A DNA stretch of 64,000 bases, from assembly GCA_040220455.1 (NCBI GenBank), contig JAVJUS010000005.1:127137-191136 (forward strand), written 5' to 3'. The stretch is from JAVJUS01 sp040220455 (lineage in GTDB: Bacteria; Pseudomonadota; Alphaproteobacteria; DSM-16000; Inquilinaceae). The notes beneath the pieces are model-generated. The model saw only the letters and a list, made by a program, of their open reading frames with translations, ran no database searches and had not been told where the DNA came from. The translations under genes and the position numbers were made by a program. How positions within the stretch are numbered: position 1 is the first letter of the stretch; each line of letters begins with the position of its first letter. Shown piece after piece: positions 42,453-51,196 of the stretch.

Positions 42453-43622
42453 ATGAAAAAAACCGGCCGGCAGGATCCGCAGACCGACGCGACCGGGGGC
42501 CCGCTGTTGGCGTTCCTGGCCCATGATGTCGGCTATTTCCTCAGTCATCGCCTCCCCGTAGCACTGGCGGCCCGCGAGGCGGGGTACCGGATCGCCGTCA
42601 TCGCGCCGGGCGCGACACGGTCCGCCGAGCTCGCGGACCTCGGTTTCGAAGTCCACCACCTCGTCTTCCGGCGCGGGAGCCGCAATCCGGTCGCGGAGCT
42701 GGAAGCGGCGCTTGCCCTGCATGGCCTCCTGCGGCGCCTGAGGCCGGACATCTGCCACGCGGTCGCGCTGAAGCTCGTCCTCTATGCCGGAGTGAGTTGC
42801 CGCCTCCTGGGGCTACGCGCCGTGCTGGCGCTGACCGGCCTCGGGTTCGTCTTCACCGAGACCTCGCCCGGCGCCTGGGCGATCCGCCGGGCCGTCGGCG
42901 CGCTCCTCGGATTCGGCGCGCGCAACCGCCGCGCGTGCGTCGTGCTGCAGAATCCGGACGATGCGCGCCTGCTGCGCGACGAGGGGATCCTGCGCGGTGG
43001 CCGGTACGAGATCATCCGGGGGGCGGGCGTCGACACCGATGCCTTCACGTCCGTGCCGGCGCCGCCGACGCCGCCGGTCACCGTCGTGCTGCCCGCCCGC
43101 CTCCTGCGGCACAAGGGCGTGATGGAGTTCGTCGACGCCGCCCGTCTGCTCTCCGCGGACGCCGTGGCGGTGCGCCTGCGCGTCGCCGGCAGCCCTGATC
43201 CGGAGAACCCGTCGGCGGTCGACGAGGCGACGATCGAGGCATGGCAACGCGAGGGAATCGTCGAATTTCTCGGTCACCGGCGCGACATGGCCACCGTCTA
43301 CCGTGAGAACCACATCGTCTGCCTACCCTCGTATCGCGAGGGACTTCCCAAGGCTCTCCTGGAGGCCGCGGCCTGCGGGCGCCCGCTCATCGCAGCGGAT
43401 GTCCCCGGGTGCCGCGAGGTCGTCCGTCCGGGCGAAAACGGCCTGCTCGTCCCCGTGCGAGATGCCGGCGCTCTTGCGGACGCGATCCGGGCGCTCGCCG
43501 ACGATCCGGACCGTCGCGAGCAGTTCGGCCGGGCCAGCCGGGAAATCGCTGTACGGGATTTCCGGGTGGAGCGGATCGCCACGGAAACCGTGGCTCTCTA
43601 CGATGCGCTGACGGCCCGGTGA
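42453..43622 (+). CDS. Family 4 glycosyltransferase
   Basis: 389 residues. LLAFLAHDVGYFLSHRLPVALAAREAGYRI is the characteristic N-terminus of a subgroup found in O-antigen and capsule clusters; LPARLLRHKGVMEFVDAARLL and SYREGLPKALLEAAACGRPLI form the donor site. It lies 30 bases after the previous transferase. It is the last intact gene before the decayed insertion sequence. Confidence 0.9.
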   Translation: MKKTGRQDPQTDATGGPLLAFLAHDVGYFLSHRLPVALAAREAGYRIAVIAPGATRSAELADLGFEVHHLVFRRGSRNPVAELEAALALHGLLRRLRPDICHAVALKLVLYAGVSCRLLGLRAVLALTGLGFVFTETSPGAWAIRRAVGALLGFGARNRRACVVLQNPDDARLLRDEGILRGGRYEIIRGAGVDTDAFTSVPAPPTPPVTVVLPARLLRHKGVMEFVDAARLLSADAVAVRLRVAGSPDPENPSAVDEATIEAWQREGIVEFLGHRRDMATVYRENHIVCLPSYREGLPKALLEAAACGRPLIAADVPGCREVVRPGENGLLVPVRDAGALADAIRALADDPDRREQFGRASREIAVRDFRVERIATETVALYDALTAR

Positions 43623-43651
43623 CCCGATCCCCAGAGGTTCCCTCGGTCGGT

Positions 43652-44170
43652 ATGAGTGTCGGTCATCGGGATACGGACGATACGGAAGAGCCGGTTCACC
43701 GAGGAGCAGATAGATTATCGGCGTGCTGCGTGAGCTGGAGGCGGGAGCGACGACGGCGACGGGATGCCGTCGCCGTGGGACCAGCGATCGGGGCGCCGAA
43801 CCAGCGCTGGTCGACCGACTGCCTGGCCGGCGGGCTGGCCTGGGCCCGGCGCTTCCGGATCCTGGCGCTCGTCGACGACGACACCCGAGAGGCGCTGGCC
43901 TTTGTCGTCGAATCCTCGATCGGCGGCCGACGCGTGGTCCGCGAGTTCGACGCCCTGATCGCTTGGCGCGGCCGCCCGGCGATCATCGTCAGCCACAACG
44001 GCGCCGAGTTCACCGCGGGCGGTGACGAAGTGCACCGACCACGCCGGCCCCGAGTGGCACGACATCGCTCCCGGCATGCCGGCGCGGAACGACTTGGTCG
44101 AGAGCATCAACGACTGGTTCCGCGACAAGTGCCTCGACGAGGCGGTTTTCACCAGTCTTGCCGAGGCCCC
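43652..44170 (+). pseudogene. Decayed IS3-family (IS407-like) transposase
   Basis: Fragments of OrfA and OrfB in several frames. RKSRFTEEQ (to 43709) continues, after a 4-base insertion, as IIGVLRELEAGATTA in another frame, the OrfA start. A deletion then joins it to OrfB: PNQRWSTDCLAGG, FRILALVDDDTREALAFVVES, GRPAIIVSHNGAEFT, and after a frameshift GPEWHDIAPGMPARNDLVESIND and FTSLAEAP. In the DDE triad the second Asp is His (SHNG for SDNG), so it is dead. Recognisable sequence ends near 44165. Confidence 0.82.
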
Positions 44171-44695
44171 GCGCCATCATCGAGCAGGTGGCAGGATTGC
44201 AAGCAGGCACGGCCGCACCCGGCCCAAGCCGGTCTGCCTCCAGCCGCCGTCGCAAGCGGGGCCGCCGGCGGCCCGCTGCGCAATCCCTACCAGCTCCGCC
44301 GATCGCCCGCTACAATCGGGGCGGCAGAGGAGGCGGATCCAGCAATCTTGGACTCCAATAGTCACTGAGGGACCGGGCATGAGTGGGTCCCTGCTCACCA
44401 CTCGTACCCAAAGACAAATACGACGAGAGCACTCCTCCCACGTACTCGTGAGTCCCCTCCATGGGTTCGAACTATAGGTCTGTGGCAGCGCAGGGCTACG
44501 AAGATCGAGGTGCCTGGAGTCTCCTAAATCGGCCGGAGGCCTAGTCCCGATCGCGAAGGGCGCGATAAGCGCAACTTCTTCCGAACCAGTGATTCCATCA
44601 GTTCGGAAATTGCCCCAGCGACCATGACCGATGATCGAAGGGTCGCAACCATCGCGTTCGGACTCCACCCGCGTCCCGCCACCCGGCGCGGCGCG
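44171..44695. other. Gene-free stretch after the IS remnant
   Basis: About 520 bases, less GC-rich than the surroundings, with no supported gene. The first ~150 bases may be the eroded end of the insertion sequence. AGGGACC (44368-44374) and GGTCCCT (44386-44392) form a perfect 7-bp inverted repeat with an 11-base loop; it may be an IS end relic or a terminator. Nothing else was recognised up to the stop of the VOC gene. Confidence 0.5.
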
Positions 44696-45184
44696 TCAGG
44701 ACGCGGCGAGCATCGCCGGCTTCTTGGCCTGCCAGCGATCGAGCAGGCCCAGCGCCTCGCTTGCGTCGCCGGTCGCCTCGGGGTCCGTCACGGCCGCCAG
44801 TTCGATGACGTAGCCGTTCGGATCGCGGAAATAGATCGACCGGATGATGCCGTGATCGGAGATGCCGCGCGTCTCGACCCCGGCGGCTTTTCCCTGCTCG
44901 AACATGGTCTCGAGCGCCTCGGCGTCGACCTCCAGCGCGATGTGCAGGTCGAAGTCGCGCTGCGCCTTGAAGTCGAAGGGCTCGGCCGGCTCCTCGAAGA
45001 AGGCCAGGAACGAGCCGTCGCCCATTCGATAGAAGGTGTGCAGGACAGCGGCGGGCCGCCCCGACTTCGTGGTCTCGATCTTCAGCGCGTGGGCCAGAGG
45101 CAGGCCCAGGAAATCCTCGTAGAACCGACGCGTCTCCTCGGAATCGCGGCAGCGATAGGCCGCGTGGTGCAGGCCCCGGATCAT
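44696..45184 (-). CDS. VOC (glyoxalase/dioxygenase)-family protein
   Basis: 162-residue metal-binding fold protein with two beta-alpha-beta modules. The N-terminus MIRGLHHAAYRCRDSEETRRFYEDFLGL and the C-terminal SIYFRDPNGYVIELAA are typical; His7 or His8, a middle His (HIAL) and the final Glu would bind the metal. The substrate is unknown. The ATG at 45184 has a GGGAGG ribosome site; the open frame running far upstream is an antisense artefact of the next gene. Confidence 0.88.
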   Translation of the reverse strand: MIRGLHHAAYRCRDSEETRRFYEDFLGLPLAHALKIETTKSGRPAAVLHTFYRMGDGSFLAFFEEPAEPFDFKAQRDFDLHIALEVDAEALETMFEQGKAAGVETRGISDHGIIRSIYFRDPNGYVIELAAVTDPEATGDASEALGLLDRWQAKKPAMLAAS

Positions 45185-45318
45185 GGCGTTCCTCCCTGCG
45201 GGGCGGCTCTTGCGGCCGGACTCGCCCGCGACCGCCCACACAGGAGCGAGTATGAAGCGCCCGGGCCCCGATCCCAACAGCGCGGACGGACAGGGTGGCC
45301 CGGACGGGTTCGGACCGC

Positions 45319-47511
45319 TCAGGCGAGAGAAGGATGGCGGCGGGTGGCGCGCGGCGGCGGCGACTCCTCGGCCCGCGGCGAGTCGACCGCGGGCTCGTCG
45401 CGGCGCATCGGCGCCGGGCGGACCGCGGAATCGTAGCCCGCATAGCCGCGCCGCTTGCCGCCCGCCACGCCGCGATTGAGCAGGACGGCGCCCGAGGCCA
45501 CGCCGGCCGCCCGGCAGCGTGCCGCGGCCTCGCGCAGGTCGCGCTCCTCGGTGCGATGGTCGACGGCGACGAGGACCACGGCGTCCGACGCGCTTGACGG
45601 AATGAGGCCGTCGGCGACCTGGAGCAGCGGCGGCGTGTCGATGATCGTCAGGTCGTAGTGATCTCGCGCCCGATCCAGGAGGTCGCGCCACTCGGCCTTG
45701 GAGGACGGTGCCCGGGCCAGGCCGTCGTCGCCCCAGAGCTGGAGCAGCCGCAGGCCGACACGGCGGTCGATCCCGGTCACGCCGACATCGCCGATCCCGG
45801 TCGCGCCGTGCCGGTCCTCGGGCAGGATCGAGCGCACCGCCTCCAGCCGGCGCGACTGGGCCGGGTGATGGATGTCGGCGTCGATGACGAGAACGTTCAG
45901 GCCGTCGATCGCGGCGAGACGCGCCAGGCCGGCCACCACGTCTGACTTGCCCTCGCCGCTCCAGGCGGAGACGACCGACAGGCAGACCCCGCGATCCTCC
46001 GGCTTGTTGAGCCGGATCGACACGACCGCGCCGCGCAGGGATTCCGCCGCAGGGCAGGACGGGCGCGTGGCGACAAGCGCGGGCAGGCCCAGCCGGCGCT
46101 CCTCGCGCGCGTCGAGGTTCGGGATCTCGGCCAGCGGCACGAAGCCCGTCAGGCCCGCGGCCTGGCCCAGACCGTCGACCGTGCGGCGCAGGCGGCGGGA
46201 CAGCGCGGCCGCGCCCGTCGCGGTCAGCCCGCCCATGACCACGCCGAGCGCCGCCATCAGGGTCGGCCGCGGCGCCGACGGTACCTCGGGCGTCACGGCG
46301 GGCGAGATGATGCGCGCGCGGGGTAGGTTGAGGAGATTGAGGTTCTCGGTCTCCTGCAGGCGGACGAGGAAGCTCTGGTAGACGTCGCGCCGGGTGCGTG
46401 CCTCGTCTTCGAGCTGGGCGAGGCGCTGCTCGGCCGAGGACGCATCGGTCGCGCGCGCCTCGAGCGCGTCCAGCTCCCGCTCGATCGCCTCGACCCGCGC
46501 GCGGGCGGCGACCACCTCGCCGTCGAGCGAGTCGAGCAGATTGGTAGCCTCCCCTCGGATCGCGCTCGACACCTCGGCGACCTCCGCCCGCGCGGCGGAG
46601 AGGTCCGGATGGCTCCGGCCGAAGCGGTCGGAAAGCTCGGCGACGCGCTGGCGGGCGGCGGCGAGGCGGACGCGCAGCTCGTTGATCACCGGCGCGTCGA
46701 ACGACTGGGCCACGGTCATCGGCGAGGCGCCGGACGCGACCAGGTCGCGCGCCTGCTGGCGGCGCGCCTCGGCCTCGGCGAGCTGGCCGCGGGCGCGCGT
46801 CAGCTCGGTGTTCATCTCGCTGAGCTGCTGGGCGGTGACCGAGCCCGACGTGGTCTCCAGCAGCGCGTAGCGCTCGCGATACGCGCGCACCTCCTCGTCG
46901 GCGGCCTCGACATCCCCGCGCAGCTCGGCGACGCGGGTGCGCAGCCAGCCGGTCGCCGCGCCGACCTGGGCGTCGCGCGCGGCCTCGTTGGCGGCGATGT
47001 AGCTCTCCATCACCGCGTTGGCGATCCGCGCGGCGCGGTCGGGCGCCGGCGCGTCGTAGGCGACATGGATGACGTGGCTGCCGGTCGGCGAGTAGACGTC
47101 GAGATCCCGGCGGATCGTGTCGATGCGCGCATCCAGCGTGGCCGTGTCGGGCTTGCCCGCGCCGTCCCACAGGGCGCGCGCGGCCCCCGCCAGGACCTCG
47201 CGCGAGCGGATCAGCTCCACCTCGCTGCGCATCACCGCGTCGTCGACCTCCCGCGGGCCGCTGGCGACCCGGTCCTCGCCCATCTCCGCCCCCGCATAGG
47301 TCAGCAGCAGGGTGCCGCCGGCCGAGAAGATCGGCGTGGCGAGCCTGGCCGCGCCGTAGCCGGCCGCGCCGAAAACTACGACACAGGCCAGGAGCAGCCA
47401 GCGGAACCGCCACAGCAGGCCGACGGCGCCATCGAGATCGAGGCCGCGGCGGGCGTCGCCCGGCGCCTCGCCATGGATCACGCGATCGGCATCGGGGAGT
47501 CCGGCGGTCAT
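45319..47511 (-). CDS. ExoP/Wzc-type polysaccharide co-polymerase with BY-kinase-like domain
   Basis: 730 residues. The N-terminal Wzz domain has two membrane helices (about 37-57 and 415-435), long periplasmic coiled coils between, and the proline-rich segment VTPEVPSAPRPTLMA before helix 2. The cytosolic domain resembles bacterial tyrosine kinases: Walker A SAWSGEGKSDVV (Asp where most have Thr), Walker A' VLVIDADIHHP, Walker B LTIIDTPP. The C-terminal tail has only two tyrosines (GYAGYDS) rather than a tyrosine cluster. It controls chain length and export. The ATG at 47511 follows a GAG-type ribosome site; it faces away from the ExoY-like gene. Confidence 0.9.
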   Translation of the reverse strand: MTAGLPDADRVIHGEAPGDARRGLDLDGAVGLLWRFRWLLLACVVVFGAAGYGAARLATPIFSAGGTLLLTYAGAEMGEDRVASGPREVDDAVMRSEVELIRSREVLAGAARALWDGAGKPDTATLDARIDTIRRDLDVYSPTGSHVIHVAYDAPAPDRAARIANAVMESYIAANEAARDAQVGAATGWLRTRVAELRGDVEAADEEVRAYRERYALLETTSGSVTAQQLSEMNTELTRARGQLAEAEARRQQARDLVASGASPMTVAQSFDAPVINELRVRLAAARQRVAELSDRFGRSHPDLSAARAEVAEVSSAIRGEATNLLDSLDGEVVAARARVEAIERELDALEARATDASSAEQRLAQLEDEARTRRDVYQSFLVRLQETENLNLLNLPRARIISPAVTPEVPSAPRPTLMAALGVVMGGLTATGAAALSRRLRRTVDGLGQAAGLTGFVPLAEIPNLDAREERRLGLPALVATRPSCPAAESLRGAVVSIRLNKPEDRGVCLSVVSAWSGEGKSDVVAGLARLAAIDGLNVLVIDADIHHPAQSRRLEAVRSILPEDRHGATGIGDVGVTGIDRRVGLRLLQLWGDDGLARAPSSKAEWRDLLDRARDHYDLTIIDTPPLLQVADGLIPSSASDAVVLVAVDHRTEERDLREAAARCRAAGVASGAVLLNRGVAGGKRRGYAGYDSAVRPAPMRRDEPAVDSPRAEESPPPRATRRHPSLA

Positions 47512-47710
47512 CGGCAGAGGCTCTCCTGAGGGCGCGCCGGCACCGCGCCGACGAACGACCGGTTCGGCGCGGCCACCCGGGCCTTGGCGCAAGGTGCGAG
47601 AAGACGGCCGGACGGTCTTGTCGCGGCCGTCGGGCGTCGCGGCGCCGTCCCGTACGGTATGGGGCGCCCCGCCGACGACACAACCGATCCACGCTGCAGC
47701 GCATCATTAA

Positions 47711-47843
47711 TCACAGCATTGTCACGCATGAAGATGCGGGCGTAACGCGCTGATCCAGGTGGATCCTAGGGTTTTCATGAGAGCCGCGCGCGGCCGCCGC
47801 GGCCGTCGCAAAATCCACAACCGTCAGTCACCGCATTGTCACG
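47711..47843. promoter_or_regulatory. Divergent EPS promoter region with a 16-bp direct repeat
   Basis: TCACAGCATTGTCACG (47711-47726) and TCACCGCATTGTCACG (47828-47843) match at 15 of 16 positions, 117 bases apart, in the 471-base region between the ExoP-like and ExoY-like genes (47512-47982). One copy lies towards each gene. The sequence is less GC-rich than the genes. A transcription factor could bind both copies and coordinate initiation and length-control genes. No other gene is supported in the gap. Confidence 0.55.
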
Positions 47844-47982
47844 GGCGCGATCCGTGGGCGTATGGGATAGATCGCTCGACGGGCTCGATAGCAAGTTCTT
47901 GTCCAGTCAAAAGAACAAAAATCAACAGGACCTCCCAGGGGGGACGCTGTACCGTCGGACAAAATTCTTGAGAGGTACGGCA

Positions 47983-48666
47983 ATGATGGAATACTCGACA
48001 TCGGAAAGGTCGGGAATCAACAATAATGCCAAGGAATCGGCCATGCCACCCTGGCTGGATCAGAGCACAAAACGTCTTTTCGATATTTGTGGATCGATTG
48101 CGCTAATTGTCTTCCTCGCGCCCTTGATGGTCGCCATCGCCCTGGTCGTCACGGTGACCGACGGCGGTCCGCCCGTCTTCATCCATATCCGGATCGGCGC
48201 CGGCGGGCGGCCCTTCCCCTGCATCAAGTTCCGCACGATGGCGGTCGACGCGGACCGGCGCCTCGCCATGCTGCTGCGCAGCAATCCGGACATCCGCGCC
48301 GAGTGGGAAGCCAACCGGAAGTTGGAGAGGGACCCCCGCATCACCGCGATCGGTGGTCTTCTCAGGAAGACCAGCCTCGACGAGCTGCCCCAGCTCTTCA
48401 ACGTGCTGGCCGGTCACATGAGCCTCGTCGGCCCGCGCCCGATCGTGCGCACCGAGCGGCGGCGCTACGGCGACCGGCTGCCGCTCTACGAGCGCCACCG
48501 CCCCGGCATCACCGGGCTGTGGCAGGTCATGGGGCGCAGCCGCACGAGCTATGACGAGCGCGTCGACCTGGACGCCTGGTACGCGCGCAACCGGTCACTG
48601 GTGCTCGATATCCGGCTGCTGCTGCTGACCGTCCCGGCGGTCGTCCGGGGTCGCGGCGCCTACTGA
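47983..48666 (+). CDS. Undecaprenyl-phosphate sugar phosphotransferase (ExoY/WcaJ-type initiating enzyme)
   Basis: 227-residue polyprenyl-phosphate hexose-1-phosphate transferase, which attaches the first sugar to undecaprenyl phosphate. One membrane helix (about 33-55), then PFPCIKFRTM, KTSLDELPQLFNVLAGHMSL, VGPRPIV and RPGITGLWQV, all family signatures. The short form without extra N-terminal helices is ExoY-like. The ATG at 47983 (a second at 47986) has GAGAGG upstream. It begins the rightward EPS operon. Confidence 0.93.
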   Translation: MMEYSTSERSGINNNAKESAMPPWLDQSTKRLFDICGSIALIVFLAPLMVAIALVVTVTDGGPPVFIHIRIGAGGRPFPCIKFRTMAVDADRRLAMLLRSNPDIRAEWEANRKLERDPRITAIGGLLRKTSLDELPQLFNVLAGHMSLVGPRPIVRTERRRYGDRLPLYERHRPGITGLWQVMGRSRTSYDERVDLDAWYARNRSLVLDIRLLLLTVPAVVRGRGAY

Positions 48667-48740
48667 CCCGACGGCGGCGACGGAACCTGCCCCCGGCCCG
48701 CCATCGTCGCCCGACCGCCCCCCATTCAGTCCCGACGGTC

Positions 48741-50003
48741 ATGCATATCCTGTTCGTCACATCGCTTTTCGGCGAACGGGCGATCGGCGGCGCGGAGGCC
48801 AGCGTCGACCTGATCGCCCGCGCCCATGTCGCGCGCGGCGGCCGGGCCACGGTGCTCAGCCTCGGCGACCGCGAGCGGCGGTCGAGCCGGGGCGGGCTTG
48901 ACCATCGCGAGATCCCGCTGGCCAACCGCTATTGGCCCTGGGACAGGCGCCCGCGCTCGGCGGTCGAGAGGCTCGACTGGCACGCCCGGGACGCCTGGAA
49001 CCCGGTGATGGCCCATCGCGTCCGCCGCGCCGTCGTCGAGATCCGGCCCGACCTCGTCCAGTTCCACAATCTCAAGGGCTTTTCCGCCGCCGTCGTGCCG
49101 GCGGCGCGGCGCTGCGGCGTGCCGACCGTCCAGGTGTGCCACGACTATTACCCCGCCTGCGCCCGCTGCGTCATGCAGCGCGGCGAGACGCCCTGCGCCC
49201 GACCGTGCCGGGAGTGCCGGATCTTCTCCGCACCGGGCCGCCGCGCCTCGCGCCGCCATGATGCGGCGATCGGCGTCGGCCGGGAGATGTTCGACCGGCT
49301 GCTCGCTGCCGGCTGCTTCGCGGGCGTGCCCCGGCTCGGCGTGATCGCCGACCCGGTCGCCCTGCCCGATCGAGGCTCCTACGCCGGCGGCCGGCCGGCG
49401 GAGGCACCTGGCGCGCCGCTGCGCCTCGGCTTCATGGGCCGGCTGGAGCCGGTCAAGGGCCTCGAGACCCTGATCGACGCGCTCGCCCGCCTGCCCCGCG
49501 GCACAGCGCGTCTGGCCGTCGCCGGCACCGGCGAAGCCGGCTACCTCGACGGCCTGCGCCGGCGCGCCGAGGGCCTGCCGGTCACGTTCCTGGGCCACCG
49601 CCCGGCGGCCGACGTGCTGGACGGCCTCGACCTGATGGTCGTGCCGTCGATCTGGGCCGAGCCCTTCGGCCGGGTGACCGCCGAGGCGCAGGCCCATGGC
49701 GTGCCCGTCGCCGCGAGCGCGATCGGCGGCAGCCTGGACCTGATCGAGCCCGGCCGGACCGGCTTCCTCTTCCCCCCGGGCGATGCCGACGCGCTCGCAG
49801 CGCTCCTCCGGCGCCTGGCCGAGGATCCGGGGGCGCTGGCCGCCGTCGCCGCGCGGGCCCGGGCCGAGGCGCCGGCGCGCCGGCCCCACGCGACCCTCGA
49901 CGCCTTCCACGCCCTCTGGCGCGACATCCTCGGCCGGCGCTCCGCCACGGGCGCCGATCGTCGCCCCGAGGCCGATGCCCTGCCCGAAGGAGCCGGCCGA
50001 TGA
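48741..50003 (+). CDS. Family 4 glycosyltransferase with cysteine cluster
   Basis: 420 residues. HILFVTSLFGERAIGGAEASVDLIA opens the GT-B fold; LRLGFMGRLEPVKGLETLIDAL and SIWAEPFGRVTAEAQAHGVPV form the donor half. A cysteine-rich stretch near 138-157 (CHDYYPACARCVMQRGETPC then ARPCREC) resembles the Cys clusters of some GT4 enzymes and may bind zinc. The stop overlaps the next start (ATGA). Confidence 0.88.
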   Translation: MHILFVTSLFGERAIGGAEASVDLIARAHVARGGRATVLSLGDRERRSSRGGLDHREIPLANRYWPWDRRPRSAVERLDWHARDAWNPVMAHRVRRAVVEIRPDLVQFHNLKGFSAAVVPAARRCGVPTVQVCHDYYPACARCVMQRGETPCARPCRECRIFSAPGRRASRRHDAAIGVGREMFDRLLAAGCFAGVPRLGVIADPVALPDRGSYAGGRPAEAPGAPLRLGFMGRLEPVKGLETLIDALARLPRGTARLAVAGTGEAGYLDGLRRRAEGLPVTFLGHRPAADVLDGLDLMVVPSIWAEPFGRVTAEAQAHGVPVAASAIGGSLDLIEPGRTGFLFPPGDADALAALLRRLAEDPGALAAVAARARAEAPARRPHATLDAFHALWRDILGRRSATGADRRPEADALPEGAGR

Positions 50004-51196
50004 AGGTCGTCCTGATCGACCCGTCGCTGTTCACCCTGCCCTACGACCGGGCGCTCGCCGCCGCGCTCGTCGACCGCGGCCACCGCGTCACCACGGTGGG
50101 CCGGCCGCTCGGCGACGGCGAGTCCTGGCCGGAAGCAGCCGGCGACTACCGCGCGCTGTTCTACCGCGGCCGCGCCTGCACGGCGGGGCGCGGGGCCCGG
50201 CGCAGCCTGGCCAAGGGTCTCGACCACCTGGCGACGCTGGCGCGCCTGCCGGGCCACCTGGCCGGCCTCGCACCCGACGTCGTCCATTTCCAGTGGGCGC
50301 CGCTGCCGGCCGCCGACGCGCTGGCGATCCCGCGCCTGGCGCGGATCGCGCCGGTCGTCCTGACGATGCACGACACGGTGCCGTTCAACGGCGACCCGAC
50401 CGCCCGGCTTCAGGGCCTGGGCGCGCTGGCCGTCTGCCGCCGCGCCGACCGGGTGATCGTCCATACCGAGGAGGGCCGCGCCCGCCTGGCCGACGCCGGC
50501 GTCGATCCGGCCAAGCTCGCGCGGATCGGCCACGGCCCGCTGGGCGGCGGGACGCCGGCGCCAGGCGCCGTGCCGCCGGATCCGGACGGCCCGGTGACGA
50601 TCCGGTTGCTCGGCAAGCTCAAGCCCTACAAGGGCGCCGACGTGCTGGTCGAGGCGATCGCCCGGCTGCCGGACGCGCTGAAGGCCCGGGTGCGGGTCGA
50701 GATCGCCGGCGAGGCGCACATGGATCCGGCCCCGCTCGAGCGCCGGATCGCCGAACTCGGCCTCGGGGAGCGAATCCGCGTCGAGCCCGGCTTCCTGGCC
50801 GAGGCGGACTTCGACCGGCGCCTGGCCGGGGCCGACATCCTGGCCTTTCCCTATCGCCGGATCGACGCCAGCGGCGTGATGGCCGCCTGCATGGCCCATG
50901 GCCGGCCGGTCGTGGCGAGCGACCTGGGCAGCTTCGCCGATCTGCTCGAGCCGGTCCGCGACTGCGCCCTTGTCCCGCCCGGCGATCCCGACGCGCTCGC
51001 CGCCGCCCTCGCCCCGCTGATCGCCGACGCCGACCGCCGCGCCGCCCTGGGGGCCGAGGTCGCGGCGCTGGCCCGCCGGATGGGCGGCTGGGACGACGCC
51101 GCCCGCGCGACGGAGGCCTGCTACGCGGCGCTGACCGGAGCCCCCGCCAATGCCGGCGCGGCGCCCGCCCGCCTTGCCACGGAGGCCCGCCCATGA
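50000..51196 (+). CDS. Family 4-like glycosyltransferase lacking the E-x7-E glutamates
   Basis: 398 residues with a GT-B layout: VVLIDPSLFTLPYDRALAAALVDRGHRV, HFQWAPLPAADAL, VLTMHDTVPFNGD, and in the donor half IRLLGKLKPYKGADVLVEAI and PGFLAEADFDRRLAGADILAFPY. The donor motif reads YRRIDASGVMAACMAHG, so the second Glu found in most GT4 enzymes is Ala-Cys here. It may still be active through other residues. Translationally coupled on both sides. Confidence 0.84.
   Translation: MKVVLIDPSLFTLPYDRALAAALVDRGHRVTTVGRPLGDGESWPEAAGDYRALFYRGRACTAGRGARRSLAKGLDHLATLARLPGHLAGLAPDVVHFQWAPLPAADALAIPRLARIAPVVLTMHDTVPFNGDPTARLQGLGALAVCRRADRVIVHTEEGRARLADAGVDPAKLARIGHGPLGGGTPAPGAVPPDPDGPVTIRLLGKLKPYKGADVLVEAIARLPDALKARVRVEIAGEAHMDPAPLERRIAELGLGERIRVEPGFLAEADFDRRLAGADILAFPYRRIDASGVMAACMAHGRPVVASDLGSFADLLEPVRDCALVPPGDPDALAAALAPLIADADRRAALGAEVAALARRMGGWDDAARATEACYAALTGAPANAGAAPARLATEARP

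Noticed and set aside
44455..44485. GGTTCGAAC, resembling a tRNA T-loop
   Set aside because: The flanking bases do not pair as a T-stem and no acceptor, D or anticodon arm can be built upstream.
44696..47707. 1003-codon minus-strand frame joining the VOC gene to a long upstream extension
   Set aside because: Only the last 162 codons are VOC-like; the rest overlaps the ExoP-like gene in another frame and has shadow composition.
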